NCBI GenBank assembly: GCA_023014335.1
Contig: JAECYW010000001.1
Location: 4,092,001-4,156,000 of the forward strand
DNA: 64,000 nucleotides
Source of the DNA: Galerina marginata
Taxonomy: Eukaryota; Basidiomycota; Agaricomycetes; Agaricales; Galerinaceae
Direction of reading: 5' to 3'
Position 1 is the first letter of the stretch, and each line of letters begins with the position of its first letter. Positions 13,301 to 24,414 of this stretch are shown here, in pieces. The notes under the pieces were generated by a model. That model did no database searches. It was not told where the DNA came from and worked only from the letters and a program-made list of their open reading frames with translations. A program made the translations under genes and the position numbers.

Positions 13301-14918
13301 GGACTTACTTTGCGAGTGGAAGAAACCACGAGCTAGAACGCCAGGACTTTAGTAAGTCCGAAGAATCAGATGATAAATCCCCTGCAATTCGATGATTTGT
13401 TTCAAGGGTTCTGATGTTTGCACCCTAGATCGTACAATCGCTTCAGCGCTAATTGAGAGGCCTAGAGAGTCAGAGAATTAATCGACTCTAGGGGTTAGTA
13501 TTTTATTAAGCGCTGGCTAACTTGACTTTTTATGCCGCTTAGTCTCCCCTGGCCCTAGCCCTAGCCACTAGCTCTCTGCAATAGTCCACTGAAAAAGCCA
13601 AGCCATATTGGCCGTCCCCGCTGCTTCGGGTTTAACGAGGACCAGTTCTTCGAGTACAGGCTATCAAGTTTCCTTCACGCTAAGCTCGGTCGGAAAAATT
13701 GCTCTTGCTTATGACCTTTGCCGCCTTTGGACGCCCTACTAGATAAACGACCGCATTATATGCCTTTTATTCTGAGTGGGGAACAAGTACATAGACGGTT
13801 TCTAAAAAAAACGTGCATTTACTCCTTCCCTCAGTACCTTGGGCACAGCGAGTATATGCCTCAAAGTAGTACATTTGAAGCAACCCATGCCGCTGGGCTT
13901 TTATTATCATTTGTTTAGGACCATTTTCCATGGTGTGTTTGCTGTGTTAATAATAAACCCGGAACTCCACCGTACATTCTTCATATCGTTGTCTGGTCGG
14001 TTCTGTGCCTATGCCTCCCTGTATTTATATATATTCAGAGGTAAGATATCAGTCTGAATCGGTTTTGCTTAATAAGACAAACGACCTACCTTCCACGATT
14101 TAATTGGCAGCTTGAACTCTATGATTTGTCTAAATAGTTATCCAATGCATCCCTTCAACCTCGTTCATGCCCTTCTGGTGCACAGTAATCATTAATGGTT
14201 GAATGTTGGTAACTAGAACACATATAGCGGCCTTACGGGTGATTTGCGCAGGCTTGGCTTAGTGAACACCGCTAGAATTGTATGTAGCGCAATCGTAGAA
14301 GCTGCTACTCTTCAAGTCTAGCCAAATTCTACCACGTCGGTATTCAACCTGATGTCGAAGAAAATGCTAGCGCGGGAACCGGCTGCTGTCCGACTTCTGG
14401 CAGGTCTGATAACCCGTCAATTGTACTCAAAAGTAAGTCGGCTGTAATGCACCTGAGATCGTTCAGAGGTCATAGGAAATCCGGGCATCTTTACGGAGTT
14501 TAGGTAGGACTACTACCTGAACGATACCTACTGGACGTCTGATACTACTATCTCAGATAGTCTCATTTAAGATTTTAACAGACACTCGGCGATACCGGGG
14601 ACATGAAAGTAAGTCTTTTCCCCTGTCGTCAAGTCTCCGATATATTACCGCGAGTTGACACGAAGAGCCTGCTAAAATACACACGCGTCTGATTCTTAGT
14701 CTACGCAATTTGTGGTAGACAGCCTTAACCAAGTAAAGCTACTCCTAGCTATGGAAGTCACAATAGTCATTCTAATATCACCCGAATCCTGTCATGTCGT
14801 GGAGCTCCAATCAAGCGGTCCTATAGGAAGGTACTTGTATCCTCAAAAAACGGCGTCTCCGCTCTCGTCTCAACTCCTCAAGTTAGCCTATTATCTCTCC
14901 AAAACTTTGCCGACATAA
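10358..14918. other. gene-poor interval with minus-strand exon-like fragments
   Basis: No gene could be closed. On the minus strand, 13130-12795 encodes a hydrophobic stretch (SLFLVRLLIPFYAAQIFIMPIGL), 12810-12436 has a leader-like hydrophobic segment, 11960-11735 is open and charged, and 11669-11385 has ADLFMMTALHFLSICCVWRG. Together they look like pieces of a multi-exon membrane protein, but splice phases did not join. On the plus strand, 14352-14432 (start MSKKMLAREPAAVRLL) looks like a short basic N-terminus followed by a GTAAGT donor, with no clear next exon. Confidence 0.3.
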
Positions 14919-17178
14919 ATGCAAAACGTCCAGACAGGCGCTTCGGTGAACCCCTTCTCCAGTGCTATGTCGCGCATTATGGGGTTCTCTTTACTTGGAT
15001 CTCTCTTTCCAGCCTTCACCGGCAATTCAGGTGCTGGTGGAGCAGGCCACACTTCGTACCTCGCAGACAGCATACGGCTTTTCATGTTAGGAACCATTAT
15101 CGAAGTTGGACGAAGACTTTTCGGATGGGCTGTTGAAAGGTTTAATTTTTTCCGTGGGTGTTTGGTTCAAGTTTTTTTCGCGTCCTTCGGGTGTGTATGG
15201 CGGAACGTAATTCCATATACTGATATGTCTTTCATTCTTTATAGAATATTCCATTACCGCTCAATTTGCTGAAGGTGACGCGGTCTATGAATGGATTATC
15301 CTTCTTTTGGTCAGTTCCATTTTGTCTTGCATATCTTCACTCGCTCCTAACTTTGTCTACCCAACCACAGACGGAAGAGCAGATCTGGACCCACTCGCGC
15401 CATTTCCGCGTGTCTGCCAAGTCCTCCATCCGACAATGGAGCGTCGACCTCACCACCGACAACAAAACCAAAGACGAGACTGACAAACTTGTAGAAAAGC
15501 ACACGGAATGCGTGCCGACGTATGAGGAACCTCAGCTATTCATGTTGAAAGGTTATTTGGCCGAGGTTCGACGGCAGGGCGGCCCTACGGGAACTTCTAA
15601 AGGGGCACAGGGGGCTACTGGAAAGCTGTTTTTGACGTATGTGTCCCATTTCTCTTTTCTTCCCTCTTGTCGTTCGATTAGCAATTGAATTTTTCTATTG
15701 CTGCAAAAATTTAACTTAAACAACACCTCGTTTTTAGGCTTTATACCCGCGAGATGAGCGCGCTGTCAGCCATCGTAGAAGACGCAAGACAACGTTATAT
15801 CAAAAACAGTCGGGGTCATGTTATTGTGCACACGATAGACCAGGTTTGTTCCTTCCATCCTCTGACTAGTCTGTTTAGTCCTCATATTACATAGGCCATA
15901 TATGGCCCGGGCTCAGTATGGACCAATGCCAAAAGGAAATCACGCCGCCCGCTAAACTCGATCATCCTGCAGGAAGGCGTTATCAATTCCCTCATAGAAG
16001 ACGCCCGGGAATTCATTAGAATGGAAGACTGGTATGTGCAGGTCGGTATACCACACCACAGAGGCTACTTGTTGTACGGTCCACCTGGGACTGGAAAAAG
16101 TATGCATTTTTTTTTCATTTTCAATAAACTTCTGTGTGACTTGGTTTATTTTTGTAGGTTCAACCATTTACGCCGTTGTGAGCCGTTTTTTCATCCTATC
16201 TCTGGATCATGGTTAAACTTCTAACTTTTTCTTTAATAAGGCAGGCGAACTAGGTCTGGAGATATACTCTCTTTCACTTGCTGCCTCATCGTACGTCTTC
16301 AGATTATTCGCCTGATGTAGCTCTCGCTCTCTTTCTAAACTTTCTTCTCTCGACTTTCAGTGTAGACGACTCCTTCCTTGCCCGTGCTGTCGCATCAATA
16401 CCAAAACGGGCCATCTTCCTCCTTGAGGATATTGATTGCGCCTTTCCGGCGCGCGAGGAAGTCGATGACGAGGACGTTCATGGTTTCGGTAACATGGCAA
16501 GGCCCGGCGGGCCGGGTCGCAAGCAGGGCTCGTCGGTCACTCTTTCTGGGCTTTTAAATGTCCTTGACGGAGTGGGTAGCGAGGAAGGAAAAATATTCTT
16601 TGCTACGGTCAGCATTTCCCTCTTACCTTAACTCGAAAGCAGATTTCAAATATTCTTCAATTTAGACGAACTACATCGACCGATTAGACCCTGCCCTCCT
16701 CCGTCCAGGAAGGATAGATAAGAAAATCAAGTATAAACTTGCAAGGAAGGCTCAAGCGGCTGCTTTGTTCCTCCGGTTTTACCCTGAAGCGTATTCGATG
16801 TTACTTTCTGAGCATGAGAAATCCTCAGACTACGAGAAGAAGTCTGATCCTCTCACTTCCGCCGAAAAATCTTCCGCTCTCCGCGCCCTCTCCGAGAAAT
16901 TTGCAGCCTCCATTCCCGACCACGAGTTTTCCACTGCCGAAATACAGGGCTTCTTGTTGGGGTACAAACAACAGCCAGAGCTTGCAGTACAAAGCATCAG
17001 TGCCTGGATAGAACAAGAAAGTATGGAGCGAGCAGAACGGGCCAAAAGTGAACAGGAGAAGAAGAACAAGCGAAGGGAGATCAAAGAAGAAAAGGAGACA
17101 AGGCATTTGCAGGGCGGGCTGGCCCGGCTTGGTGTTTCTCTTGGAGGACCTCCGTCTGTAAACCCGAAATCTCCTTAA
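14919..17178 (+). CDS. BCS1-like AAA ATPase
   Basis: AAA ATPase of the BCS1 family; the founding member is the mitochondrial inner-membrane chaperone that translocates the Rieske protein, but mushroom genomes carry many paralogues of unknown role. Nine exons: 14919..15153, 15245..15309, 15371..15636, 15738..15843, 15895..16099, 16158..16177, 16241..16290, 16361..16607, 16666..17178; 568 aa with all phases consistent. The N-terminal BCS1-type domain is at about 80-250. Walker A GPPGTGKS is at about 286-293, Walker B FLLEDID at about 335-341, the sensor region [17 protein letters not shown] follows at the start of exon 9. The C-terminus is highly charged (about 500-545), a likely coiled coil. 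One exon is only 20 nt. Acts as a bona fide Bcs1 or as a divergent paralogue: undecided. Confidence 0.93.
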
Positions 17179-17620
17179 TTATAGTCGGTGTTTGCGTATT
17201 TGGTAAATTGTTAATTAATATTCCTTCCACACCTATATCCCCGATGCACCTCTAGAGTCTTGTTTTAACGGAATGGAATTGTTTCCTGCCTCATGCGCGA
17301 GCGACCAAAGTCCAGAAATATTCACGTCATTTCATCATCGTTCTTGGATTGTCGGAAAAAATTGTATTAATAGTCGGCGAGAACGCTGTTCTGCCGCTCT
17401 CTGAATCGCCATGGCCAATCGGTCTGGACCCTGTACATCGTTCGGATCTTTTTTCAACGTAATGGAAGGTCACTTTACGAGAAAACCGATTTTTTAGCGA
17501 GCGAGGAATGATAGCAAACGACGTTTCTATCCTAAAAACTGAGGTGTGGGGCGGTGTGAGAGGAACATCATATTCAACTAAATATCTACTACACAAAAGC
17601 AGTTCCGAGCGCTCATCAAG

Positions 17621-19480
17621 CTAAACCTTTTGAGAGCTCAGAACTCGGCGACGTGTTACTCTGTCGAGTTCTAGACGTAATAATCCCACTTGAGTTATAT
17701 CTTCCGGCGTCAAAAGGGAAAGGTCATAGAGTTGCCGTTTATCGTAGTTGTGAATGTTCTGGGAGTCTAGAAGTAGCATTGCGACTTCGGAGTTTATGAC
17801 AAATGGCTTATCGCATGATTTCTGGACAAACCAGGAGATAATTCCCGTTATGCCTAACAGGAGATTAAGAAGAAGCCAGAGATACACTCGCCACGGTGAA
17901 ACAGAGGCCTGAAGAGAGCTTGTAAGTGCGATATCGACGTCTGTGGATAATGATTCGAAAGTGGGTTGGAAATGATTGGTGAGAGCAACCCAGGAGGCTT
18001 GATAGGACCGCGATAGCACCCCACGGACGTAGTTATCAATATTATTGAACGATGACGGAACTGAGACGTTTCCCGCAGCAGTGTATGTCGTTAATTTCGC
18101 TGCCAATCCCAAAGCTTGGAGAACCATCGTATCGTCTTGAAGCTGATCGCGGCTCACAGTCCTGTTGCCGCTGTCGGCTACAAGGAAGGAAGAAATTCTG
18201 CATCGAGTGCAGGTTATAACACCAGCACTGTAATTCACATTCGCAAATGCGAAGCAGTTCGTGACATTGGTGCCGTTAAGGGCGCCTAACGAGAAATCCT
18301 GATAATGGCCAACCTCTGGTGGTATCGGCCCGTAATACTTCGTGTTGGAATGAGTCGGACAGCCATTCGCTTTAGGAATTCCCAAAATTCGATCCACCAA
18401 AGTCACCAGCAATCGCGTCTCGGACACTTGAGATGGTTTTGGAAATGCGGGATTTGATACGTTTGGTCCCCAGGTCTCATTTGGGTGCGGGACGATTGCG
18501 ACAAAGGGATGCTCTGCATCACGGAAAGGGGAGAAATTCCCGCCGTACCAAGCAGCGTTACGTTGTTCATCGGGAATTGAATTTGGATCTTCGATCCAAC
18601 GGAGGGAGTGAATAATGAAAGCCGGTAAAGTGAAGTTATGGAGGGTAGAGCTAATAGGAAGATTCTGAGCACTGGGAAGAGCTCGCTTCATTGGATTTGG
18701 CGCGGTATCACTTCCCAAGGCTAGGCCCCATTGCAGATCAGAGATTCCTCCTGCTTCGCGAATGATCACGTCGCCGATTTGATCGGGATATTGCGCGTAG
18801 TTCACCCAGCTTTCCCCAGCGGCGCTAAAAGAGATTCCATCAAGTCGCTTCTCTCCTGGAAACATCGAATGGGATGGCGTCCAGGAAATGGAACCTGTCA
18901 ACAAAGGAGAAGAAAATTGGGAAGGAAAAGAGAACAGGAGAACGAGACTGATGAGGAGAGTTGCGTCGGTATTCTTGCCTTTGAACCGAGCGGGGAGAGT
19001 CCAAGTTAACATCCATTGGATATCACCCAAAGTTAAGCCGTCCTTCTCAAGAAGGATGAAAACGCACCGTCGAACTGTTCCAGCTGTCCATAACCCACCG
19101 AGAAATCGGATAGCTGTTAGTCCGGCAGATATAGCAGTCGTTACATCCGTTTGCAACAAGGTGTAACCCAGGCGGCTAATGGAGCCATCTGGCTGCGTGA
19201 TCTCCAGCATACGCGAGGTGGAATCGAAGACCCCACCGTCAATGGACTTCAATACCACGGCAGCCAGGAGAATAGAAAGGATAGTTTGTAACGCCAGGGG
19301 CCAAAACGTAAGAAGAATCCGCTTTCTACGGTTTTCGATTGCATCCCGACTCTTGATATTGTCAACGTCCCAGGGTACCGCTGTCGACGAAATGAGTTTT
19401 GTTCTTATGGAAGGTACAGCTAGCGTTGTGAGATTTGAACCCACTTTCATTCCACGAATTATCCAACGACTTGGTTTCAT
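17621..19480 (-). CDS. fungal multi-pass membrane protein of unknown function
   Basis: A 619-aa open frame without introns. Hydrophobic segments lie at about residues 55-78, 115-134, 172-190 and 533-552, with a large central region (about 195-530) rich in N-glycosylation sequons (for example NFT, NVS, NGT, NVT, NYS) and several cysteines, so it is probably lumenal or extracellular. The last 67 residues after TM4 are charged and probably cytosolic. This architecture (TM cluster, long glycosylated loop, C-terminal TM) recurs in uncharacterised basidiomycete proteins, but I cannot name a domain. The start (19480) is the first ATG; a second in-frame ATG lies ten codons on. Confidence 0.75.
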   Translation of the reverse strand: MKPSRWIIRGMKVGSNLTTLAVPSIRTKLISSTAVPWDVDNIKSRDAIENRRKRILLTFWPLALQTILSILLAAVVLKSIDGGVFDSTSRMLEITQPDGSISRLGYTLLQTDVTTAISAGLTAIRFLGGLWTAGTVRRCVFILLEKDGLTLGDIQWMLTWTLPARFKGKNTDATLLISLVLLFSFPSQFSSPLLTGSISWTPSHSMFPGEKRLDGISFSAAGESWVNYAQYPDQIGDVIIREAGGISDLQWGLALGSDTAPNPMKRALPSAQNLPISSTLHNFTLPAFIIHSLRWIEDPNSIPDEQRNAAWYGGNFSPFRDAEHPFVAIVPHPNETWGPNVSNPAFPKPSQVSETRLLVTLVDRILGIPKANGCPTHSNTKYYGPIPPEVGHYQDFSLGALNGTNVTNCFAFANVNYSAGVITCTRCRISSFLVADSGNRTVSRDQLQDDTMVLQALGLAAKLTTYTAAGNVSVPSSFNNIDNYVRGVLSRSYQASWVALTNHFQPTFESLSTDVDIALTSSLQASVSPWRVYLWLLLNLLLGITGIISWFVQKSCDKPFVINSEVAMLLLDSQNIHNYDKRQLYDLSLLTPEDITQVGLLRLELDRVTRRRVLSSQKV

Positions 19481-20965
19481 TTTCTACCGTGGAGAGGAGG
19501 GGCTTGGTCGACTCAAGAGGAGCTAGGTACATATTCCTTTGCATTGAGGGAACTTTGTCACAGCACAATAGGCAATAACTTACGACTAGGCATCACGAAA
19601 CGATGAAGCAAGCAAGAGGGCTAACCCAATTTCGATCAGTGCGAACACTTTATTATAGTCGAACGCAAGTTGAACGTCTTTCGCGTCAATGTTATCGATG
19701 TGAGGAAGAGCACGTACAGTCATACAATTTTCATGTCTGCCTCATGGCATCTCACTTTCGCTTTCCTCGCCGCTCACCACTAAATCGAGATTTAAGATGG
19801 ACTCGAGCATTGCCTCCTTCCGACTTTGCCTGCGTGAATTCAAGTGTCCTACTCGATCTACGAAAGTGGCGGCTAATAAATGACCTCGTGTTCCAAGTCG
19901 TGTTCTCTTCCGCTGCATAACAAGACCCATGTCCTCACGGCCGTAGGGCATTGGATGAGGATTCACTTAAGCCTGATTGATTACCGTCAATGGTCAATCA
20001 CATATTTCACGTCAGTGGCTGAGTTTTCTACATCGTCTGACCATCCAGCTGTCAGCCCTTTGACCTAACCACCGCGGATGCTGAACCGCTCTGCAATATT
20101 CTCGTTTGTACTGCAGCTTTAACTGGGTTTCCCAAGAGTGATATTGACTGACATTCATGCTGCTTGCAGATATTACGCACCCCAAACTGAATGTACACGC
20201 GACATGAAACTGCTATGTACACCTTTGTCTTGGACTGCGCAGAAGCCGCCCGAGTACTACGTAGGTTTCCTTGTTTTGGGAGCTGTCGAACACTAGGAAA
20301 TGAGCTGGTGTTGACGTTACAGGATAAAAATGGTGAGAGCAATTTAATTTCCACAATGAAATACACGGTACGATTCCTGAAAAACGACTGAAGCTCGAAC
20401 TGGTACATATTCGGACTCGGAATTGGTACGGTGTTAGAGTTTGTGGAACTCATTTTTTTTCACGATTTCACTTGTCCAATCCTACCAAGCCTCTAACCCG
20501 ACCCAAAGGGCAGCGGTTTAGAAACCGATTAACTCATTCGGGGAGTCAGTTAACGAGGACTTTGACGCAATCCAGTTGACATCACTGCGACTGCGCACTC
20601 AAAAGGACACTTCTTTTTCACGTTAGTCTTCCGTACACATTGACACGTTGAAGAGTCACCGGCACCGTTTTTTAATATTGTGGATCACGACTTCGTCTAG
20701 GCCCTGCCAGTCTCAGCGGCCACCAGCAGGCCACAGCAATAATAAGGTTCACGCCCAAATCCACACAAGGACCGCCCACAAAACGAGGCGGCTGCGCACA
20801 CACCTTCTGTCAGAGATGGCAGATCGAAGGCGTCTATCTTTATCGATCCCGCAGACGCCGGGTCTGAGTCACAGCCTTCCCTACTCTATATAAGCCCGAC
20901 TCCCCATCGTTCTATCCCTTATCGCACCACCAACCACCACCTTTATTTGCTGAGAGTTCCAAGAC
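19481..20965. other. intergenic upstream of the P450-like gene
   Basis: No gene recognised in about 1.5 kb. The left part is the 5' region of the minus-strand membrane protein; the right part is the P450-like promoter. Short frames lack recognisable domains. Confidence 0.4.
20886..20893 (+). promoter_or_regulatory. TATA box of P450-like gene
   Basis: TATATAAG-type box in CTCTATATAAGCCC, 73 nt before the ATG at 20966, followed by pyrimidine/CA-rich sequence suitable for transcription start. Confidence 0.6.
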
Positions 20966-22375
20966 ATGCCCCCCCGTAGCGCATCATACCGTAGCGGCCA
21001 AGGGGAAGGAGAAGATTCATCGAATTCTCTCCTTCCTCTTGGCCGAAGCGGTGGTGCTCGTCGTGGGAGCCAGCCCAATGGCCATCCAGCTGGTAAGCAT
21101 TCGAATGATTTTCAAGGCACAGAACCGTTTGCTAAGAAACAATTGATCCTAGTCGGTGCATTTCTCGTCAATGCAATACAAGCTATTTTTTTGCGATTTT
21201 TTATTAGCATTATAAGGCTCTATCAACGTGGATCTGCGCTCTTCGAAAGGCCGGATATTAATCCAACTTATTCGCAGTTAATCATCCAAACGAAAAATAT
21301 TCTTCATTATCCTGGCCTAAAACTGGAAGATCATCTTAAGGAACGTTCGGACGCTAACCAAAGATTAGTTCGCGCTCTTCACCTCACCAATACATTCGTC
21401 AGTCCCGACCTCGCAGTTCATAAAGCCTTCGTCGAACGCGCACACCTGCTTCTGAAGACCACCAAGCGCCGAGGCTGGGCTCATTTCCAGGCAACAGCAA
21501 TCGATGCTGTGCAGTGGCAGTTATCCTCTTCTCGTGATCCATCTGTACCCCAGTTATTCGACTCCTTCGTGCACAACGTCACCCTCGTCATTGTACTCGT
21601 CGGTATCCTCCAGATCGACAAGCCTGTCCAATCATTCTGCCATGAGGATGTCGCTCTCGTCGCGCAAGGTATCATCAAGTTATGGGCGCTGTCGAAGAAA
21701 CCAGATCCTATTCCTCCCATCATTCTGGAAGACCTTACAGTACACCTTCGGCGACTAGTCGGTGACGATGAGCAGTTTCCGAACCCACTGGATTTCGTTA
21801 TCCCTGGGTGGGAGACGCTCTGGCGGGTGGTGGCGACAGCTGTTGCATATTCGTACGGCAACAAGGAGATGAGAACGGCGTTTGAAGACTTTAACGTGCG
21901 TCCATCCGAAGATAGGTTTCGAGGAAGCCATGGGTCCGCGGATATCAGCGTTGAAGGAATCGTCAACGAAGCCATGCGTCTTCACCCTCCTTCGAAGCAC
22001 ATAGGAAGGTCGAAGGCTAGTAAATGGTATCCGTCTTTCCTCGTGAATTGGATACGGCCGAATTTTATGAGGGTAAAGCATCAGGCAGACATCGAGCAGC
22101 TCCTTTGTTGTGATATTTGGGGCCCAGACGCCCACGAATTTCGGCCATCCCGCCATCATCCGCGCGAGGTTCTTCCAGAGCAGAAGCAGGCTCTAGGGTT
22201 TGTCTTTGGATATGGGCCTCTGCGGTGTATCGCCGGATCGTGGGCGCCCATGGCGGTGGGCGTTATCGCTGGCGCCATACTTGGCCAACTAGAGATGAAT
22301 GGGTACGAATTGCAGGCTGGACCGACTATAGGAGGCCGAGAAGGTTGGAACGGCTGGGTTATAAAGGAGAATTGA
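20966..22375 (+). CDS. divergent cytochrome P450
   Basis: Intronless 469-aa frame with the P450 signature set. A hydrophobic anchor lies near residues 58-80 (ILVGAFLVNAIQAIFLRFFI), an I-helix-like PGWETLWR, ExxR as EAMRLHPP (E335, R338), the meander-like WGPDAHEFRPSRH, and the haem loop FGYGPLRCIAG with the axial Cys at about 421. The family is a haem monooxygenase. Oddities: the haem loop lacks the usual xR before the Cys-binding turn as found in typical FxxGxRxCxG (here G-P-L-R-C), no introns although fungal P450s usually have several, and a short C-terminus. Probably a membrane-bound oxidase of a divergent clan; substrate unknown. Confidence 0.85.
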   Translation: MPPRSASYRSGQGEGEDSSNSLLPLGRSGGARRGSQPNGHPAGKHSNDFQGTEPFAKKQLILVGAFLVNAIQAIFLRFFISIIRLYQRGSALFERPDINPTYSQLIIQTKNILHYPGLKLEDHLKERSDANQRLVRALHLTNTFVSPDLAVHKAFVERAHLLLKTTKRRGWAHFQATAIDAVQWQLSSSRDPSVPQLFDSFVHNVTLVIVLVGILQIDKPVQSFCHEDVALVAQGIIKLWALSKKPDPIPPIILEDLTVHLRRLVGDDEQFPNPLDFVIPGWETLWRVVATAVAYSYGNKEMRTAFEDFNVRPSEDRFRGSHGSADISVEGIVNEAMRLHPPSKHIGRSKASKWYPSFLVNWIRPNFMRVKHQADIEQLLCCDIWGPDAHEFRPSRHHPREVLPEQKQALGFVFGYGPLRCIAGSWAPMAVGVIAGAILGQLEMNGYELQAGPTIGGREGWNGWVIKEN

Positions 22376-23742
22376 AATTTGACTGGTTACCTTAGGAGAT
22401 CTGTACTGTTCGATAGTTGTAAATTGATAAGGAAAAAGAATGGGATTACACATAATTATTTGTCGAGAACATTGCGGTCAAGAGTATAGCGGTTAACGAC
22501 GTCTGGACTGTCATAAAGCTGTCAAGCCTGAGGTGTTATAACCTCGTCGTAGGACTGTCAAACGACGAATTGTGGAGTTGTAGTCCGCCGACCCGTGTTA
22601 CACTTTGGTCACCAGTGTTATGAGAAAGCATGACGTGGAAGCAGACCAGCGGGATCTTGGATGTATCGTAGGACAGGCGGCCCAGGCGCATGACTGAGGC
22701 ACAGTATGAGCGTTATTGCAGTTACCATATCACCGAGCTGATGGTCACATGCGACTATGCCAAAGTGCGCGGGGATCGTTGAGCACACGAAGGCACCAAA
22801 AAGAAACTCTAAACGAGAAAAAAAAGGGTGAGTTGAATTCGGGTCTCAAGTCGTACTATAAATCGACGCCACGGACGTACTTTCTATTAAGAGACATAAC
22901 ATTTATTTAATCTGAAACTCCAGTTCTAAAGCCGACATGGAAGATCATGTAGGAGTTCATAAAGCCATTTTTGACGCTTCAACTCCCTGCTAAAAAGACA
23001 GAGGACGGGCGGGCATCCAGGTCGAGAACTTTGCCCAGCTAAGTCGGAATCAGACGTTGCATCCTTCTGAAGTCCGTCGTTAACCAGTTGTCAAACGACA
23101 GCGGTGGAGGTACATAAGGAACTGTTTCCAGACGAGCCAAAGTGGAGAAAACGATGATGAGGTTACAGGCTTACGGCGGCTGGACTAACATTGTTGTGGC
23201 TGTAGTAGAAAGGCAGCGTATGGCTGGGGCTCTATCCGTGTTGAAGCCAGGAAGTTTGAGTAACCGTAGTCGGAGTCGCGTAACAATGAATTATTGGACG
23301 TGAAGGTGGAGAGGTTTCCGGAGTCTCAGGATGTCTGGGGTTCTAGAATGGATCGGTATCGACGCGACAGTCTTAAACTCCTAGGCAATGGCTACCCATT
23401 ACCGATGGAGAGACTGCCAGTTCATAACGGGCCTCGAGGGAACATTTGGTCCTAGCTGCGCCGCCGCGGGTGTCTTGATGCAGCAAAATATGCTATATAC
23501 AGGTTCGTTTCAAACTTCTGAGGTCAAAAGAGAAAGGAACTACATGCCTAATCTGAGTTTTCTTCTCCCGCTGACGACCATGGTTCGTATGTTTCGGGCA
23601 AGTTATAGAACTATGCGGAAGACATGAACGACAACGATCTGCACAAAATAAATTCGTTTCTTGAGTGACAATGATGCTCGCGGTTTACTTGAGGCTGAAC
23701 CTGCCTAAACCTAGGTGGTTGGTTGGAGCTGCGTGTCGCGGC
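22376..23742. other. gene-poor interval
   Basis: Nothing beyond the P450 3' region was recognised. Frames are short and without domains; no repeat unit was detected by eye. Confidence 0.35.
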
Positions 23743-23750
23743 TCGCCAAC

Positions 23751-24406
23751 TAGGGCTGCGCACCGTACCCGTATCGACGGATCGTACGGACGGGTCTTAC
23801 GGGTAAATGCCCGTCCCGTCGGCGCCTCAAGAGCACACAAGAACGGCCCGTCAGACGACGGGTACATGCCGTCGTCACCCGTCAATCTACGGCCGTAACG
23901 GCCGTCATACGGGTCTAATGATAAATACCCAAATTAAGCAATAAATCGGTTGGAAATTGTTCTCGAAGTCTGGCAGATGGCCGACTAACACCCAATTTAA
24001 GTCCCGCGAGCATCGTCGGAGGGGAGTGACGCGGTGGGTGAGCTGTATTTATTGGAACACCGCCATTATAGAGTCCGTTCGGGGGTATTGCATTCGGTGT
24101 CGGGACTGGACATAGTGTCTCTCGGTCATGCAAGTCCTAATATTCATGTCTAAGCCTCTAATATACTATAGTAACTACCTAGAACACTTTTCTAATCCAC
24201 TAGCTTACAAAAAATTCAATAAAAGACTGAAAATGTTGTGGAAGAAAGAAAACGGCCGTCGACGGCCGTTTTAACCCGTTTCAGACCCGTCCCGACCCGT
24301 TTGGATTTGGCGGTCAAGCCAAAACGGGACGGTCGTGTCGGTATCCTACCCGTTTGACCCGTAAGCTCGACGGCCGTACCCGTAATACGGCCGGTGCGCA
24401 GCCCTA
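23751..24406. mobile_element. non-autonomous hAT-like element with 8-bp TSD
   Basis: A 656-bp element with perfect 15-bp terminal inverted repeats (TAGGGCTGCGCACCG at the left end, its reverse complement at the right) and an identical 8-bp target duplication TCGCCAAC at 23743-23750 and 24407-24414. The 8-bp duplication and TAGGG-type end are hAT features. It encodes no transposase. The outer 150-200 bp at each end are packed with CCCGT/ACGGG and CGGCCGT motifs in both orientations, plausible transposase-binding subterminal repeats. The core is AT-richer. Confidence 0.92.
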
Positions 24407-24414
24407 TCGCCAAC

